Source: Rhea pennata
Taxonomy: Eukaryota; Chordata; Aves; Rheiformes; Rheidae
Direction of reading: 5' to 3'
Assembly: GCF_028389875.1 (NCBI RefSeq)
Contig: NC_084665.1
Span: forward strand, 121,786,602 to 121,850,601
Length of the DNA stretch: 64,000 nt
In this document: piece after piece, positions 26,201-38,581 of the stretch
Numbering within the stretch: the first letter of the stretch is position 1
Layout of the letters: each line of letters begins with the position of its first letter
Position numbers and translations under genes: made by a program
The notes under the pieces: model-generated
Database searches by the model: none
What the model was told of the DNA's origin: nothing
Seen by the model: the letters and a program-made list of their open reading frames with translations, nothing else

Positions 26201-29200
26201 AGATCTACATACACACAAAATAGGCTTGTAATTGAAAACTGTCAAGGCAGTACTACAGTTTTCCTTTGAGACCTGATTAAGACAGCAATGAGAGGAATAA
26301 TCTGTTAGTAATCTGAGACACTCCAGTGAGAGACTGCAGTCTTTACACTGGTAATGAGCTAGATTCTGATCTTATTAGCATCCCTGTGGCCTTTGGTTAA
26401 CTTTGGCACAACTGAGATCAGAATGTCATCCATGGTTTAAACAGTATTTCAGCTTATGACACCTTGGCTGTATCTGTCCTGCAGAATGACTCCAGCCAGA
26501 CTCTGTTGCTTTGGAGGAGATTGTTGATAAAGTAGCCCACAAAGTCGAAAGCCAAACACCATCTCTTGAGCTGCACATAGCTACTAGTTAGCAGCAGAGA
26601 GTTCCCATAGTTTACAATGAATGTTGGAAAACTAAATCTAGCCATCTTTGTTGCAGAGGTTGAGCTGCTTTTGTTAATAATACTGATTTTATATCTTGTA
26701 AGACATGCTTTCTTGCATTACTATACTTACTGTTCACCTGTCTTAGGAAATGGTGAATGCCTTTTTTATGTAATATGAATCAGAGCTAATGATGTCCAGG
26801 CTCTTAAATGTATTTACATGCCTATTTCCTGCTGAATCCAGTAGGAATTAGGTATCTAAATATTTCTGTGGATCTGAGCACAGTGCCTTGCTGGAAAAAC
26901 TGAGATTCAGACTTCATTTTCTTCTTTATTCATGGTAAAATAGCTCTTTCTGAGCTAAATCTTGCTTCAGATTAATTAAATTGATGGTAATGTTCCTGAC
27001 GACTTAAACAGAATCAAACTCAATATGTAGTAAAAACTTCACAGTGATAATTTTTCTAATAGTAACTTAACTCAAATTTCTAAAATGTCTAATGTTTTGT
27101 GATAATATTTACTTCAGTATTGTTTTTATTTAAAGCTACCTACAATGATTTCAACAGTTTTAGTTGATACATCATTTTATTCAATACTTTCAAGAAGCTT
27201 GAGTAATGTATTTATTTTTCCATGCTGACATTTCTTTGCCTTGACATCTGATTTAAAAAAATAGTTATCTGTCACAAGCTAACTGGAACAGAATGTGAAA
27301 ATGATGCACAGTTAATAAAGATACAAAATATGCAATCTGTCAGCAGAACTACTGATCACACTATGAAAATCAGCATTCTTTTGATGGTGGTATGTCTATG
27401 TGCTGTTACTGCTCTCAGAACAAGATTCAACCCACTGTTCTGCTAGCAAGCTTTTGTATGTGTGTGGCAAGTAAAGTGGGAAAGATGTAACAGCAGATTG
27501 TAGTTTTTAACATAAATACATTTAAGCAATCTGATAAGAAGTTTGTCTATTAAAAATATTATTATATAGAAGTAAAAGCCTGAGCTTTTTGATGCAGGCT
27601 GTGTACAAACTAAGGAGACTGTAGACTGAAAGCCACAGCTTATTTCTAAGATTATTTCTTTTACACTCGAAGTCCCGCAGTCTTAGCCTTCTGGAGTGAC
27701 TGCCTAGGCCAGATGTAACTTGCTAGCTTGATCTATCGTCTGCTAAGTAAAGGTATCTGGTATAGAGACTCATATGATGCAGGAGTGACCATTAAAATAC
27801 AGATAAAATTTTGCAGCTTCTTATAGCTCCACACTCAGTGATACCCTCGCAGGAGGAACCCTCCAAAGGTAGTAAGTAATTGGCTGTGGCCAGTCCTCTG
27901 ACTTGACCTGCAGTTCTCTGAAATCTGCCTAGATCTCAGGCATGCTCTTTTCTATCATATTATTCCAAGCTGATCGATACCGTCCATGAGTGCCACAGGA
28001 GTGAATTGTCAACAGGCCTCTTGATATCTGTGGTTCTTGGAAGTCCCTCTCTTCTGTAATACAAAGGCAAGTATCATGCAATTCTAACATAGCGGAACGG
28101 CAAGCTTGGGGAAGCAGAGTTGGCTGAGGATTCATTAGTCGCCCAAGCTTCCCCTTTTGATTTAGACTAGGACCCTCATGGCTCACTGGGGTGGTGAGAA
28201 GAGAACCAAGTCTTCTTTTCAGAAGGCCATTTTTCTCTTGCTCCCAGCAAGATTGTCCAGTTCAAGCTTTTTCTGGTTTTCACAATGCTAAAGCAAAATA
28301 GGTGAGGAATCAGGAAGGACAGCACATTAAAAGAGATTATTTAAATATCGTCACAAAGGATGAGATTTATTTCACTTTTAATTGTAGGGATATGATTTTT
28401 CTCATAAGTTAACCTACCTACATTGAAGTATACGTGTATATAGCGATCTACTTGAAAGTTGTATCCAAGCTCCCATTATAGTAAATGGAAATGTAGTCTA
28501 AGGAGTCACTGAAATCTAAGATAAATCCAGCTCATCTACATCTAGTCATCTTGATAAGGAGCTTCGTTCAGTTGCCCAAACCTAGATGCTGTGTGCCATT
28601 TGAGATGCCATAAGGAAATGCCACTGGGCACCTGCATTCGGGCAACTGAGCTGAGCCTCAGCTGTATAACACATCTTTAGACCTGCACACTATAGTTGGC
28701 AAAATCTGAGACTGCTCACTGAGTCACTTAAAAGTCAGTGATGTGAAACAGGCACTTGTAGGGCATGATTCATTCTATCCTAAAGTACCTAAAATAGAGA
28801 AATGAATCTTGTTTTATGAATCTAGCTGATTAACTGAGACAGGACATGGTTATGGACAGGTGAATCTCCAGGTGTGGTTATGTAGTTGTTACGTGCATGC
28901 CTGTTAAAGCTGGCACGTTTATCAGTGATGAGCCCACTCACACTCCTTTCTAGAGCTGCGAGCTTCCTACCCACATCCCGTCCCCTGCTCAATGCCCTCT
29001 CTGTCTCAAACCACTATTTTGTGACTAATGTGCCCTGTCTGTAAGTGCCAGTCTCTTCTGCTCACTTTCGAAAGCAATCCAGAAATTTTCCACAGTGTTC
29101 TCAGAAAGGAATATATAGGAATATGAAATGTTCTTTAGGAAATGCTCCTGTCTTGGCAAAGAGAGGAATGCATGATCTAATCTGTACATCTGTAAGTCAG

Positions 29201-31716
29201 CATTTAGCTCCCAAATTATGTCAGTCTTTTTCATTTGCAGACACTAGATTTATTTGCTTTTTTTAAATAAATCTCTTCTTAGTATTCTTTGTTTTCCATG
29301 ATGAAGTAAATTTACATTTTTGAGCTGATATTTATATTGCTTATACCAAACACACCATATTGTCAGATAATTGAGGAACTTATTGTATGGCTAAATGTTC
29401 TTTGCTACAATTTATATGCTCAGTTAGATCACTCCCATTTGAAAGTCCATTGTGACTTGAACAAAGGATAATAGTATTTTTTAGCAAAATTATCCCAGCT
29501 TGATAATTTGTAAAGGTCATTTAGACTCTGTCTGCACTAGAAAAATAATTTATTATTGTAGTGGGACTCAGAACGGTATGAGCCTGACATAACCCTGTAT
29601 TGAAATCACTTTGGCTGGCATTGGAGACGGAGTCAAACTCTGTGCAACATTTATTCTGGAAAGTACACTTGGAAACAAATTTCAAGCGCATCAGAAGTGA
29701 TTGATTCTGAATCTAGTGGATTTTGGCATCTATTCATGCAGTGAAACCATAGTTGAGAATATTGATTGAGAAGGATGTTGAAATCTTTCTAAATCTAATT
29801 TTGCTTCAAGTCTGGAATGTACATGATCGTAACACTTCTGATGTCCATGTTACATGCATACTTTTGTTGTTGCTGTCAATTGAGCTAATCCACTTTAAGG
29901 GTGATTGCACAACAATTCCAAAATTGTCTGAAGAGAGATGCCTCCCAGCTGTATTTGGAAACCCTCATAACAAATCATCTTTGGCTTGATCTTCCCTAGA
30001 CATGTTCTTGCTAGTTAATTTAATATGACCTCCCTACCCATCTTTCCCAATATAGACAAATATTTTGGTGAGTATTTTCTAACACAAATTTGAAAATTAA
30101 AATAAAACAGTGGTAACATCCTGCTGCTGGTGGTTTAAAACCAAGGTTTTGAGCCAGTTTAAGTGTTAGGTAGAATTGTATCAGAAAAGGTCCTGTGGTA
30201 TCTAAATGGGAGGTTTATTTCTAATGTATATTTATATAAATATAGGATATATTTATATCCTATTTCATTAAGAAGAAGGACTAGAGAATTTTCTACTTCA
30301 GAGTCAGCTTAAATCTACATATCTACTCTCCAGAATTCAGCCAGCTTGGCTCCACTGGTGCAAAACTCAGAGAGGCTGACTCAGCCCTTACTTTTTGTAA
30401 GAGAGCTAAAGGCCACATGCTGGGTCAACCTTGATGAGGAGCTGAATACCAGAAAGATTAGTGTTTGGGTTTGTTCTGCAAATGAAATTCAAAAGCATGA
30501 GATTTCTAGTGGCTATTGTAGATCTGTTGACACTTAGCTAGAGTTAAAGCTGCCCATATAATGTCATACAAAATTTTTATCATCTTTTTGTAGCTGTCCT
30601 AGTGGGTGTACAGCCTGCCTCTCTTCCTACTAGTCTTTAAGTTGTAACTTCAAATCCTTTTGGTCTGGAGGTGCTAGAAACTGATTAAATAGTGTTGGAA
30701 CTGCATATGCAGAACAAAGGAAAACAAATACGACCTTACTTTTCTGAATCCATTATCCAGCTCCCTCGATTCATTCACGTGGAGGATTGAGAATGCCAGT
30801 TAATTTCTCTACCACCGTTACATTTTCCAAAATCTTCAGAAGACTAATCAGAAGCTTGTAGCTAATATTTGCAGTTTGTTTGGTTTTATCCTGTTGTTTG
30901 AACTGCTTCCAGTATATATAGCCAGTGATATTTCTTCACTAAGAAGAATAAATACCAAAACTACAGAGAAAAGAGTTTTACTGTAGAAAGCAGCAAATTT
31001 ATTGCATTGAAAATACAAACTTTTCTGGAGCGATCTCTTCTGTCATTTCCATGGACTAATGCTGGATTAATTATTTTGCTATTTAGACAGGTTTCTAGTT
31101 CATTTTTGTTCAGTTTGGAAGGTTTCTTACATCTCTATGCATTTTTTTTGTTGTTTTGAAAGATTGCATGGAAGAGAAATTTTAATCCTCTTGGATTATT
31201 ATTATTATTATTAGAAATTTTTATTTGTGGGACCTCATGACCCTGAGTTTAAACTCTGGGCTCCAAGGTGTTACATTTGCTTTTAATAAATATTCCTGTG
31301 TTGCCTGTAATCTAAATAGGCAAGGCAGAATTATCATTCCCATTAGATAGGTGGAATACTGAGGCACGGAATGATTCAGAGTGTTTCTATGTGACATTTA
31401 GGGAGAGTCTAGCTATGTTCAGCAAGCTGCTTTCAAAACTGTAGGCAGTGAAGCAATACCAGTGCAGCAATCTTCATGTGTGCCTGGATGAATGCTCTAT
31501 TTTCATATTTATACTGCATCTGAGATGCTGCTGTGCTGAGTGGATGTCTTAGCCAATTTGGAGCATTATGCGTTGTAAACATAAAGTGATTTAGGGTCAT
31601 GCAATCAGTCTGTTTCAGGGCTGTGAATTGCAGCTACATTTCCTGAAGCCAATTCTAGCACTGTGTGGTTAACCTCACTACCATTGTTTTATTTTCTTCT
31701 CTTTCTCGTTCTGTAG
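23284..31716. other. AT-rich intronic DNA, no gene seen
   Basis: Eight kilobases of intron with chance ORFs below 92 codons. I recognise no exon, RNA gene or clear repeat in it, although ancient diverged repeats may be present. Confidence 0.5.
31325..31400 (+). mobile_element. MIR-like SINE relic
   Basis: 'attatcattcccattagatagg' followed by 'ggaatactgaggcacggaatg' follows the MIR consensus 'ttatccccattttacagatgaggaaactgaggcacagag'. Diverged; called by eye. Confidence 0.5.
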
Positions 31717-31721
31717 GAGAA

Positions 31722-32046
31722 ATATCATAGACTTATAATGAAATTTAGTTTGGAAGGAAATCTTTGGAGGCCATTTGATCCATCTGCTTGCTCAAAATAG
31801 GGCTAACTGCAAAGTTAGATCAGGTTCCTCAAGGCTTTATCCAGTCAAGTTTTTAATATCTCCAAGGGTGGAGATACTGTAACATCTCTGGGCAACCTGT
31901 TTCAGTGTTTGACAACTCATGCTGTGGAGTCTTTTTCCTTGTATTTAGTTAGAATTTCCCTTGCTGTGACTTGTGTCCATTGCCTCTTGTCCTTTTGCCA
32001 GCATCTCTGAGGAGAGTCTGACACCATTCTCTCTATAAACACTCAT
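31722..32046 (-). mobile_element. CR1 LINE 3' fragment (minus)
   Basis: On the minus strand this is a CR1 3' end. The tail lies at about 31,722-31,745 (atcatagacttataatg in plus text). The 3'-UTR blocks follow, including the 'gggtggagatactgtaacatctctgggcaacctg' stretch. It abuts a plus-strand CR1 piece at about 32,050. Confidence 0.8.
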
Positions 32047-32049
32047 TAG

Positions 32050-32695
32050 GTAGCTGTAGGGAAACAGCTAGAAACCTGTTCTACAGAGAAGGACCTGGGA
32101 GTCCTCGTTCACAACATGTTGTCCATTAATCAGCAATGTACCCCCATGGTCAAGAAGGCCGATGGTATCCTGGACTGCATTAGGAAGAGTGTTGCCTGCA
32201 GGTCGAGGGAGGTGATCCTGCCCCTCTACTCAGCAGTGATGAGACCACACTTGGAGTGGTGTGTTCAGTGCTGAGCTCCCCGGTGTTAGAGAGATACAGG
32301 GCTACTAGAGTGAGTCCTGTGAAGGGCCACAAAGATGACTGCAGCATCTCTTATATGAGGAAAGTGAGAGCTGGGACTATTCAGTCTGGAGAAGACAATA
32401 CTGAGAGGGGAGCTTCATCAATACATTTAAATATCTGAAGGGAGGATGTAAAGAGGATGGGGCCAGACTCTTCTCAGTGGTACGCAGTGATAGCATGACA
32501 GGCAACATGCACAAATTGAAACACAGGATGTTCCATCTGAACATAAGGAAAAACTTTTTTACTCTGAGACAGAGCACAGGTGACAGGGCACTGAAAGAGG
32601 CTGTAGAGTCTTCATCCTTGAAGATACTCAAAAACCATCTGGATGTGGTCCAAGTGATCTCTACTGGTCCCTTCCAACCTCAGCCTCTCTGCCAG
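32050..32695 (+). mobile_element. CR1 LINE 3' fragment (plus)
   Basis: Reads as a diverged CR1 from the 'tctacagagaaggacctgggag' region through the ORF2 C-terminus to the 3' UTR ('ggtcccttccaacctcag', 32,666-32,683). The short-repeat tail is missing, and GC-rich unique sequence starts at once. Several stops and indels break the frame. Confidence 0.85.
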
Positions 32696-32889
32696 CCTGT
32701 GCTGGGTGCTCTGCTGCGCAATCTGAGCTGAGCAATGCCTGACCAAAGAGGGTCTCCTTTGCAGCACAAGTGTTGTTCCTCGCCAGGGCAGGTGCATGCT
32801 GTTGCGAAGACTGAAAAGCCCAGCAGCATGCAGATACCAGGAGCTTGCTTCAGGCTGCGCCCAGAGCCTGACTTCCTACCCTGTCTGCT

Positions 32890-33000
32890 ACCACAGGGCC
32901 TGCATCTTCTTGCAGCTTTCCTCATGCTTGTGTGTTTGGAGCATGTTACCACTACTTCATTAGAAAAAGGGATATGTGAAGGGATGTGCTACAGTGCTCC
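32890..33000. repeat. Duplicated segment, copy 1 (pair with 42,305-42,420)
   Basis: About 110 bases match 42,305-42,420 at roughly 85-90 percent by eye, including 'catcttcttgcagctttcc' and 'actacttcattagaaa'. On the minus strand both copies keep a short open reading VTCSKHTSM-x-KAARRC, so they may derive from an exon of the RhoGAP-like family. The function is unknown. Confidence 0.75.
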
Positions 33001-34721
33001 TGTTGGAGCAAGGCAAGGAGCGGAGGTGCCTGCTGACATCACTCGGCTCTCGTGGCAAAAGCCTGTTGCCGCTGCCACCGCTGTAGCAGGGCATTTGGTC
33101 TTTCTGGCTGGGCAGACAAAGGCAAGTTTGACCAAGGCCCTCCAATAATTCCTTGCTTGGTGACTGTGGTGCAAGGACCTTAGCCTTGGAGGACAGGAGG
33201 TCTGGTCTGGAGGCAGGATTGTGGCTGGCTGCTGTGGTAGCTTCGCAAAGCAGGTTCCCGAGCAGGCAGTGCTAAAGCAAAGCCCTCTGCTTGCTGCATC
33301 CTTTTGCTCTTTGGAGGTCCCCTGTGTGTGTGTGTGTGTGGAAGAGAAGTCTCTGGGTGAAGGGAGCTGCCATGCAAAGAGAATGCGGACTGACGGGGCA
33401 AGTCTTCAGGGAAAGAGATGGAGGAAAACACTCTCTCTCTGTAGATGAGGGGCTACATGTCTTGTGGTGTCTGTCCACATGTGGGCTGTGTTTAATGGTG
33501 GTGCTTTGTGGACTTAAAACAGGGTAAGAGCAAGCTGAGCGGGGCAGGAGCACACTTTTGGACAACTCCTTCCCCCTACCTCTTGTTCCTCACACATGTG
33601 TAGAGCTCCTCTGGGTTATGCCCACCTCCATGACTTTGCCTTTTGGTGTTGCAGGTGCCTTAAAAGGGACTGCCAGAGGACAACGGATGCTGCCGCTGTG
33701 CAGAAGCTGCAAGATTCTCGCTCACGTGTGCCGAGTCCTTGGAGCCCAGCTAAGGTGGCTGAGCATGCCTGTGCTGCCTGCCCTGGAGAGGTACCTGCTT
33801 GGGCCCAAACAGAGAGCCCTTCGATCTCTTGTGAAGTCTCTGTGCTCGTTCTCCCTGACTTCTCCGGTGTGCTTCCAGGCCAGGAAGTGGGCAGCTCCTC
33901 TTCCTGGGATGCCTCGTCTTCTCCCAGCCACATACCGTGCGTCAGCCACCAAAGAACCCCCTGTGGTTTGGCTTCAGGACAGTGGGAAGCTCTTGTGATG
34001 GCTTCTGTGGCCCCTGAGTCTTTGCACTGCACCAGCTGCCTGGCTCATCTCTTCATGCCCATGTCTGCCACAGGGACAAAATTCTTCTGCTTGATACCAA
34101 GGGAAGCTGAAAGGCCCATGACAGAAGGGCTGCAGCTTCCTGGGAAGGGCCAGGGCCTTTTGCAACTAGCAAAGGGAACCTCTCCTTTGGCTTCCTTGTG
34201 GGTGAGCGCCCTGCTCTGTGGGGCTCACGCAGGGAGCATCTTCCCTAGCTGCAGCCTTCCAGCATGCTCCTGCTCACGCTCACGGCTCCTGTCAGGCCTG
34301 CTCCTCTCCTGCCCCTTTCCTCGCTGGCCTGGGAACAGCTACAGCCCACAAACAGCCCACGGGCCCTGCCTGGGGGCTCCTTTACCCGTGAGCCCCTGAT
34401 GCAGCACCAACAGAGGCAGCAGCAGCAGCAGGACCTCTTGGCAACTGCTCTCCCACCCGGCTGCTCCCTGCTGCTCTGGGGCAGCCCCGCATTCCCGCAC
34501 ACAGAGCCCTTTCTTCCCCAGATCTCCCTGGCCGTCTCTGACAACAGCAGAGCAGGGATGCCGCTGCTCTGCACCTTCCCCGACGCCCGCGCAGCTCTGC
34601 CACGGCACTCAAGCGGAGCCGCCGTGCTTGCCCAAGGGCACAGAAGGAGCTGCGAGGCGTGCGGGGCCGGTGGGCCACACAGACACTCCAGGAGCCCTGC
34701 AGTAGCGCTGCAGCAAAGAGC
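33001..34721. other. GC-rich block, left part, no gene assigned
   Basis: GC-rich DNA with many overlapping chance ORFs on both strands, which is normal at this composition. I recognise no domain. It includes a (GT)n tract and a (CAG)n-like tract near 34,404-34,432. It may contain decayed exons of the same family as the RhoGAP-like gene, but I cannot show that. Confidence 0.4.
33323..33340 (+). repeat. (GT)n microsatellite
   Basis: Nine tandem TG/GT dinucleotides in the GC-rich block. Confidence 0.9.
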
Positions 34722-34727
34722 TTTATT
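34722..34727 (-). terminator. Candidate poly(A) signal at the end of the purine-rich strand
   Basis: AATAAA on the minus strand in the context CAATAAAGCTC, just beyond the polypurine tract. It also forms the TAA stop of a Lys/Glu-rich minus-strand frame. It is the first hexamer I noticed downstream of the RhoGAP-like gene in that orientation, so it could be that gene's cleavage signal; this is inference. Confidence 0.3.
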
Positions 34728-34904
34728 GCCGTCGAGGCACAGGGGAGTCCAGCCAAAGTGCCCCTGCTCCTGCTCCAGCCTCCCCGCAGCCCGGCGCCGG
34801 CACCTGGCCGCTAACCAGCGGCGCCTGCCAACGGGCTGCAGAGCGCTGCCCGTCCTGGCGGGGTTCCCACTGTGACGGAGCCATAAGGATGCTGCCACGG
34901 CTGC

Positions 34905-37410
34905 TTTCTTCGTCCCCTCGCTTTCTCTTTCCTTGCTTTCTCTTTCTGCTTTTCCTTTTCTTCCCCTGCCTTGTCTCTCTTTCCTTCTTTTTGCTTTTCT
35001 TCTCCCCTTTAGCCTTGCCTTTTCTTTGGGCTTCCTTTTGGGGTTTCTTTCTGCTTGTTTTCCTTTTAGCTTTCCCTGATTTTCCTGCCTTGTCACTGTC
35101 CTTTATTCTGGCCTTCTGTCTTGTCCTGTTTTTCTCTCCTTCCTTTTTCTTTTTTGGCTTCCTTGCGTTGCTTTTCTTTCCCTCTTCCTTTCCCTCCTGC
35201 CCCTTCCATGTTGGGCTCGCCTTTCTCCTCTTCCCTTTCTTAGCCTCCCTTTTCTCTTCTCGTCTGTCTTTCATTTGCTTCCCTTCTACCCGTTGCTTTA
35301 TTTCTTCACTTGCTTCCTTGCTTTTTCCCCTCTTTCTCCCTTGCCTTTCTCTCCTTGTGTTTTCCTTCCCTTGCCTTGCTTTACTCTCTTTTCTTTCCCC
35401 CTTCTCCTTTCCTTTTTTGCCTTCCTCTTTTCCTCTCCTTTCTTGCTCTCTTTCTTTTTTTCTTCTTTGTTTTCATTTCTTTCTTTCCTTTTCTAACCAT
35501 GGAGTACCTGGTGTAGCTCTTTCAAACAGGAATCCACATGTTTTCCTGCAGGTTTTACCATTGCAAACAGGTGATAAGGATGCTGCCGTGCGCTTTTTCT
35601 CTTCTTCCTTGCCTTTTTTTTTTGCTTGTTTTTCTTTCCATTTTTTCCTTTCTTCTTTCCTCTTTTCTCCTCTTTTTCTTCTCTTTTTTCCCCTTTTCCT
35701 TTTTTCTTTAATTTCTTCTTACCTTTTCACCTTCCCTTGCTACCTTTCACCCCTTTTCCATTTTGGCTTTCCTTATTTCTCTTCTTCTGTGTTTTTCCTT
35801 CCCGTTTCTCTTTTCCTTCTCATTTCCTCTCTTCTTTTTCCCTTTCCTCTTTGCTCCTTCCTCTCCTTTTCCTTCCCTCATTTTGCTTTCCTTGCTTTCC
35901 CATTTCTGCTTCTTTTTTCTTTCCTTTTCCATTGCTTCTTTCTTCTCTTTTTTCCCTCTGCATATTTCTTTCCTTTCTTCTTCCCTTTCTTTCTTTCTTG
36001 CTTCCTGTGACTTCCTTCTTTTCCTTCCCTCCCTTTTCTTTCCTTCTTCTTGCATGCCTCTTTGGCTTTCTCTTTTTCGCTTTCTCCTCTGGCTTTCCTT
36101 TCTTCGCTTCCCCTTTGTCTCTTCCCTCTTCCCCTTCATTTGATTCCTTTCTCTTTTCATTTTCTATCTTCCTTCTCTCTCCTTCTTTTCTCTTCTTTTC
36201 TCTTCTCTTTCTTTCCTTCCCTTTGCTTTTACTTGGCTTTTTTATTTTTTTAAAAACATGGTTTTCTTTTCCAAGTCTGATTTCCTTTTTTCTTTCCTTT
36301 GCTTTCCCACTTAGCTCCCTCCTCTTTTTCTTTCTTTTCCTTTCCTATCCTTTCTTCTTGCATTCCTTTCTCTTTTCTTTCACTATTTTGCTAATGAGTG
36401 CCAAGGGTAGCTCTTTCAAACTGGCATCCACGATGGTTCCTCACAGGTTTTACCCCTGTGACAAGGGGTTAAGGATTCTGCCAAGGGACTTCTCTTCCCT
36501 TCCTTCCTTTTCTTTCCTTTTTCCCTTTTCACTGCATCTCTCTCCTTTCTTTTCTCTCTTCTTTCTCGTTCCTTCTTGCCTTTTGCCTTTCTTTATTGCA
36601 GTCTCCTTTCTGCTGTACCTTCTCTGTCCTCTCTCCTTTGACCTCTTGCACATCTTCTCTGCCTTGATTTCTCCTTCCCCTTTAGGGGCAAGGAGTTGCC
36701 ATGAGGTCTTCTTTCCTTTCCCCTTACTGGTGTTTTCCCTCCTCTTTTCTTTTCCTTTTCTTTCCTTGCTTCTCCTTCCTATGATTTCCATTTTATTTCC
36801 TTTTTATTACATTCTCTCTTCTTTTTTCTTTCCTCCTTTCTTTATTTATTTTCTTCTCTGCTCCTTTTCCATCTCCTTTTTGCTTGCTTTTCTTTCTTCA
36901 CTTCTTTTCCGTTCCTTCTTTTTCTTTCTGTTTTCCTGACCTTTCTTCTTTGACTCTTTCTTCCTCTCTCTCCTTTTGTCTTTTCTGCTCACCACTTTTC
37001 CTTTCTTTCTCTGGCTTTTCTTTCATTTCTCTTTTCCTTTATTCTTCCAGTCTTTACTTTACTTTTCTCTTTACACTTCTCTTGTTTCCTCACTTGTCTT
37101 TCTTCTGCCTTCTTCTTTCCTTTGCCTTGCTTTTCCACCTTTCCCTTCTGATCTCCTTCCATTTTCTCTTCCCTTGTGTTTTACTTCCCTTCCCTTCCTT
37201 TTCTTTTTCTTTTTTTCCTCCCTTTTCTTTCATCTGCCTTGCTTCCCTTCGCTCTTTATACTGTACAGTCCTCTGAGCCCTTTCTCCTTCTCTTTTCTTC
37301 TTCTGTCCATTTCCTCTTTCCCTGCTTCCCTTTTCTTTCCCCCTTTTCTTTCACGGTTCCTTTCCCCTTTCCTCTCTTTTTTCCTTCATTCCTGCTTCTG
37401 GCTTTTTTTT
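34905..37410 (+). repeat. 2.5-kb polypyrimidine tract with repeated spacers
   Basis: Almost pure C/T on the plus strand (purine-rich on the minus), made of irregular TTTC, CTTT, TTCC and CCTT words. Two short mixed-sequence spacers interrupt it (about 35,500-35,590 and 36,400-36,482). They resemble each other: both contain 'tagctctttcaaac', then 'aggttttacc' and 'aaggat.ctgcc'. A third partial match (ataaggatgctgcc) sits at the left border, 34,882-34,895. The tract is therefore a decayed array with a unit of roughly 0.7-0.9 kb. Long frames through it are only Phe/Ser/Leu or Lys/Glu/Arg runs and are not genes. Confidence 0.92.
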
Positions 37411-37641
37411 TGCCCAGAGAGGGGCCAAATGAGGAGCAACAGGGAGCAGCTGTTGCAAAGAGCAAGCCACCATGTTTCCTTTCCTTGCAGCTGCCAGGTC
37501 TTCTGGGCTCACCCAAGCACCCCTCAGGCTCCTCCTTCCTTTGCAGAGGCGCAGCTGCCTTCGCGCCCGCCCGCGATGACCTGCCAGGCCTCGAGGGCCC
37601 CCGAGCCCGGCGCCATGCGTGGCAGCGATGCTGGTGCCTGT

Positions 37642-38279
37642 TCACAGCGTCCTCCTGGCCCATGAGCCGCGAGAGGCCGTGGCAGCAGGGGCCGGGCGCA
37701 TCCCGCAGGGGCTGTGGCAGGCGGGCAAGGCGCTGTCCAGGGAGCGCCGGGAGGGCGCCTGGGCTGGAGCGCCCCGGCCCAGGGGAGCAGGCAGCGGGGC
37801 AGGCTCCTTTGCCAGCGCCTCGAGCTCCAAGGGCGCCTCTTGCGGCCCTACAGCAACATTGTTGGCACTTGTGCTCTGCTCCTGGGGCCTGCTGCTGCCT
37901 TCCGAGCAGTCCTGCCAGCACAGGGCTGGCTCTGAGTAGCTCCTGTGCAATGTGTTGCACTCGTTTTCCCCAGGAGGCAGCAGTGAAGGGGCAGAGGCGC
38001 ATGTTGCCCATGCCCTGCTCCTGCTGGGGCTTCTCTCCCTTGGCTCCTGCTGCTGGTGCTGTGTCTCAGAGGCTGGGTGTCCACAGGCAGCTTCTGCCTC
38101 TGGGCTATGCTTGGCCGAGGCATGTTCCTGAGCAGCACCTGGCTGTCCTGTGGGCAGAAACAGCCTGTGAGCTACTTTGGAGTGGCCCTCTGCCAGGAAA
38201 AGTGGCCTTTCCCAGTGGAAATACGCAGCGTCATCAGATGGCAAGCTGCAACCTTTGCTCCGATGGAGGTGAGAAGCAG
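37642..38279 (-). CDS. RhoGAP-like gene, last exon (Ser/Pro-rich tail)
   Basis: An acceptor CTCAG at 38,280 is followed by CT-GCT-TCT-CAC. The phase-1 G from the previous exon completes GCT, and the frame stays open for 211 codons to the stop at 37,642. The translation is rich in Ser, Pro, Gln and Ala. It contains SDDAAYF near its start and LHRSYSEPAL about two-thirds along; the latter resembles the R-R-Y-S-E-P phosphosite-like motif in TAGAP tails. The length is well short of the roughly 450-residue TAGAP tail, so it may be truncated. The exact acceptor (38,280 versus 38,323) is uncertain, but only the first fits the phase. Confidence 0.6.
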
Positions 38280-38581
38280 CTGAGGAGACACAAGTCCCCA
38301 CGGGGGCAATATGCTGCACGGGCAGAAGGCAGTTCTCATCCAGAGTGAGCAATGCTGTGAAAAGCGGTGCTCAACAGAGGTGGAGCCCCCAGCAGGCCTT
38401 GCGTGGCGTGAGCCTTGTCATTCTCAACTTTGGGCAAGGGCGGCGGGACAAAAGCTGTGCCGTGAGCTCTCAAGCCCTCTGCCCCTCTCTGCCTTGCCAC
38501 AGACCTCTTCCCAGAGCCAGCTCCACAGCAAGAACCAGCAGCGCAGAGCAGTGCCAATCCGCACGGCAGCCAGGATCCTAC

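Noticed and set aside
30228-30262. AT-rich palindromes (a perfect 16-mer and a second hairpin-like stretch)
   Set aside because: Short AT palindromes are frequent in AT-rich intron DNA, and nothing else marks the site.
34723-36160. Minus-strand Lys/Glu/Arg-rich frames resembling nuclear or trichohyalin-like proteins
   Set aside because: Low-complexity translation of the same polypurine tract; composition alone explains it.
34889-36939. Very long plus-strand frames (373 and 437 codons) rich in Phe, Ser and Leu
   Set aside because: They arise only because pure pyrimidine DNA has no stop codons in that strand (stops need A or G). There is no motif and no periodicity, so they are not genes.
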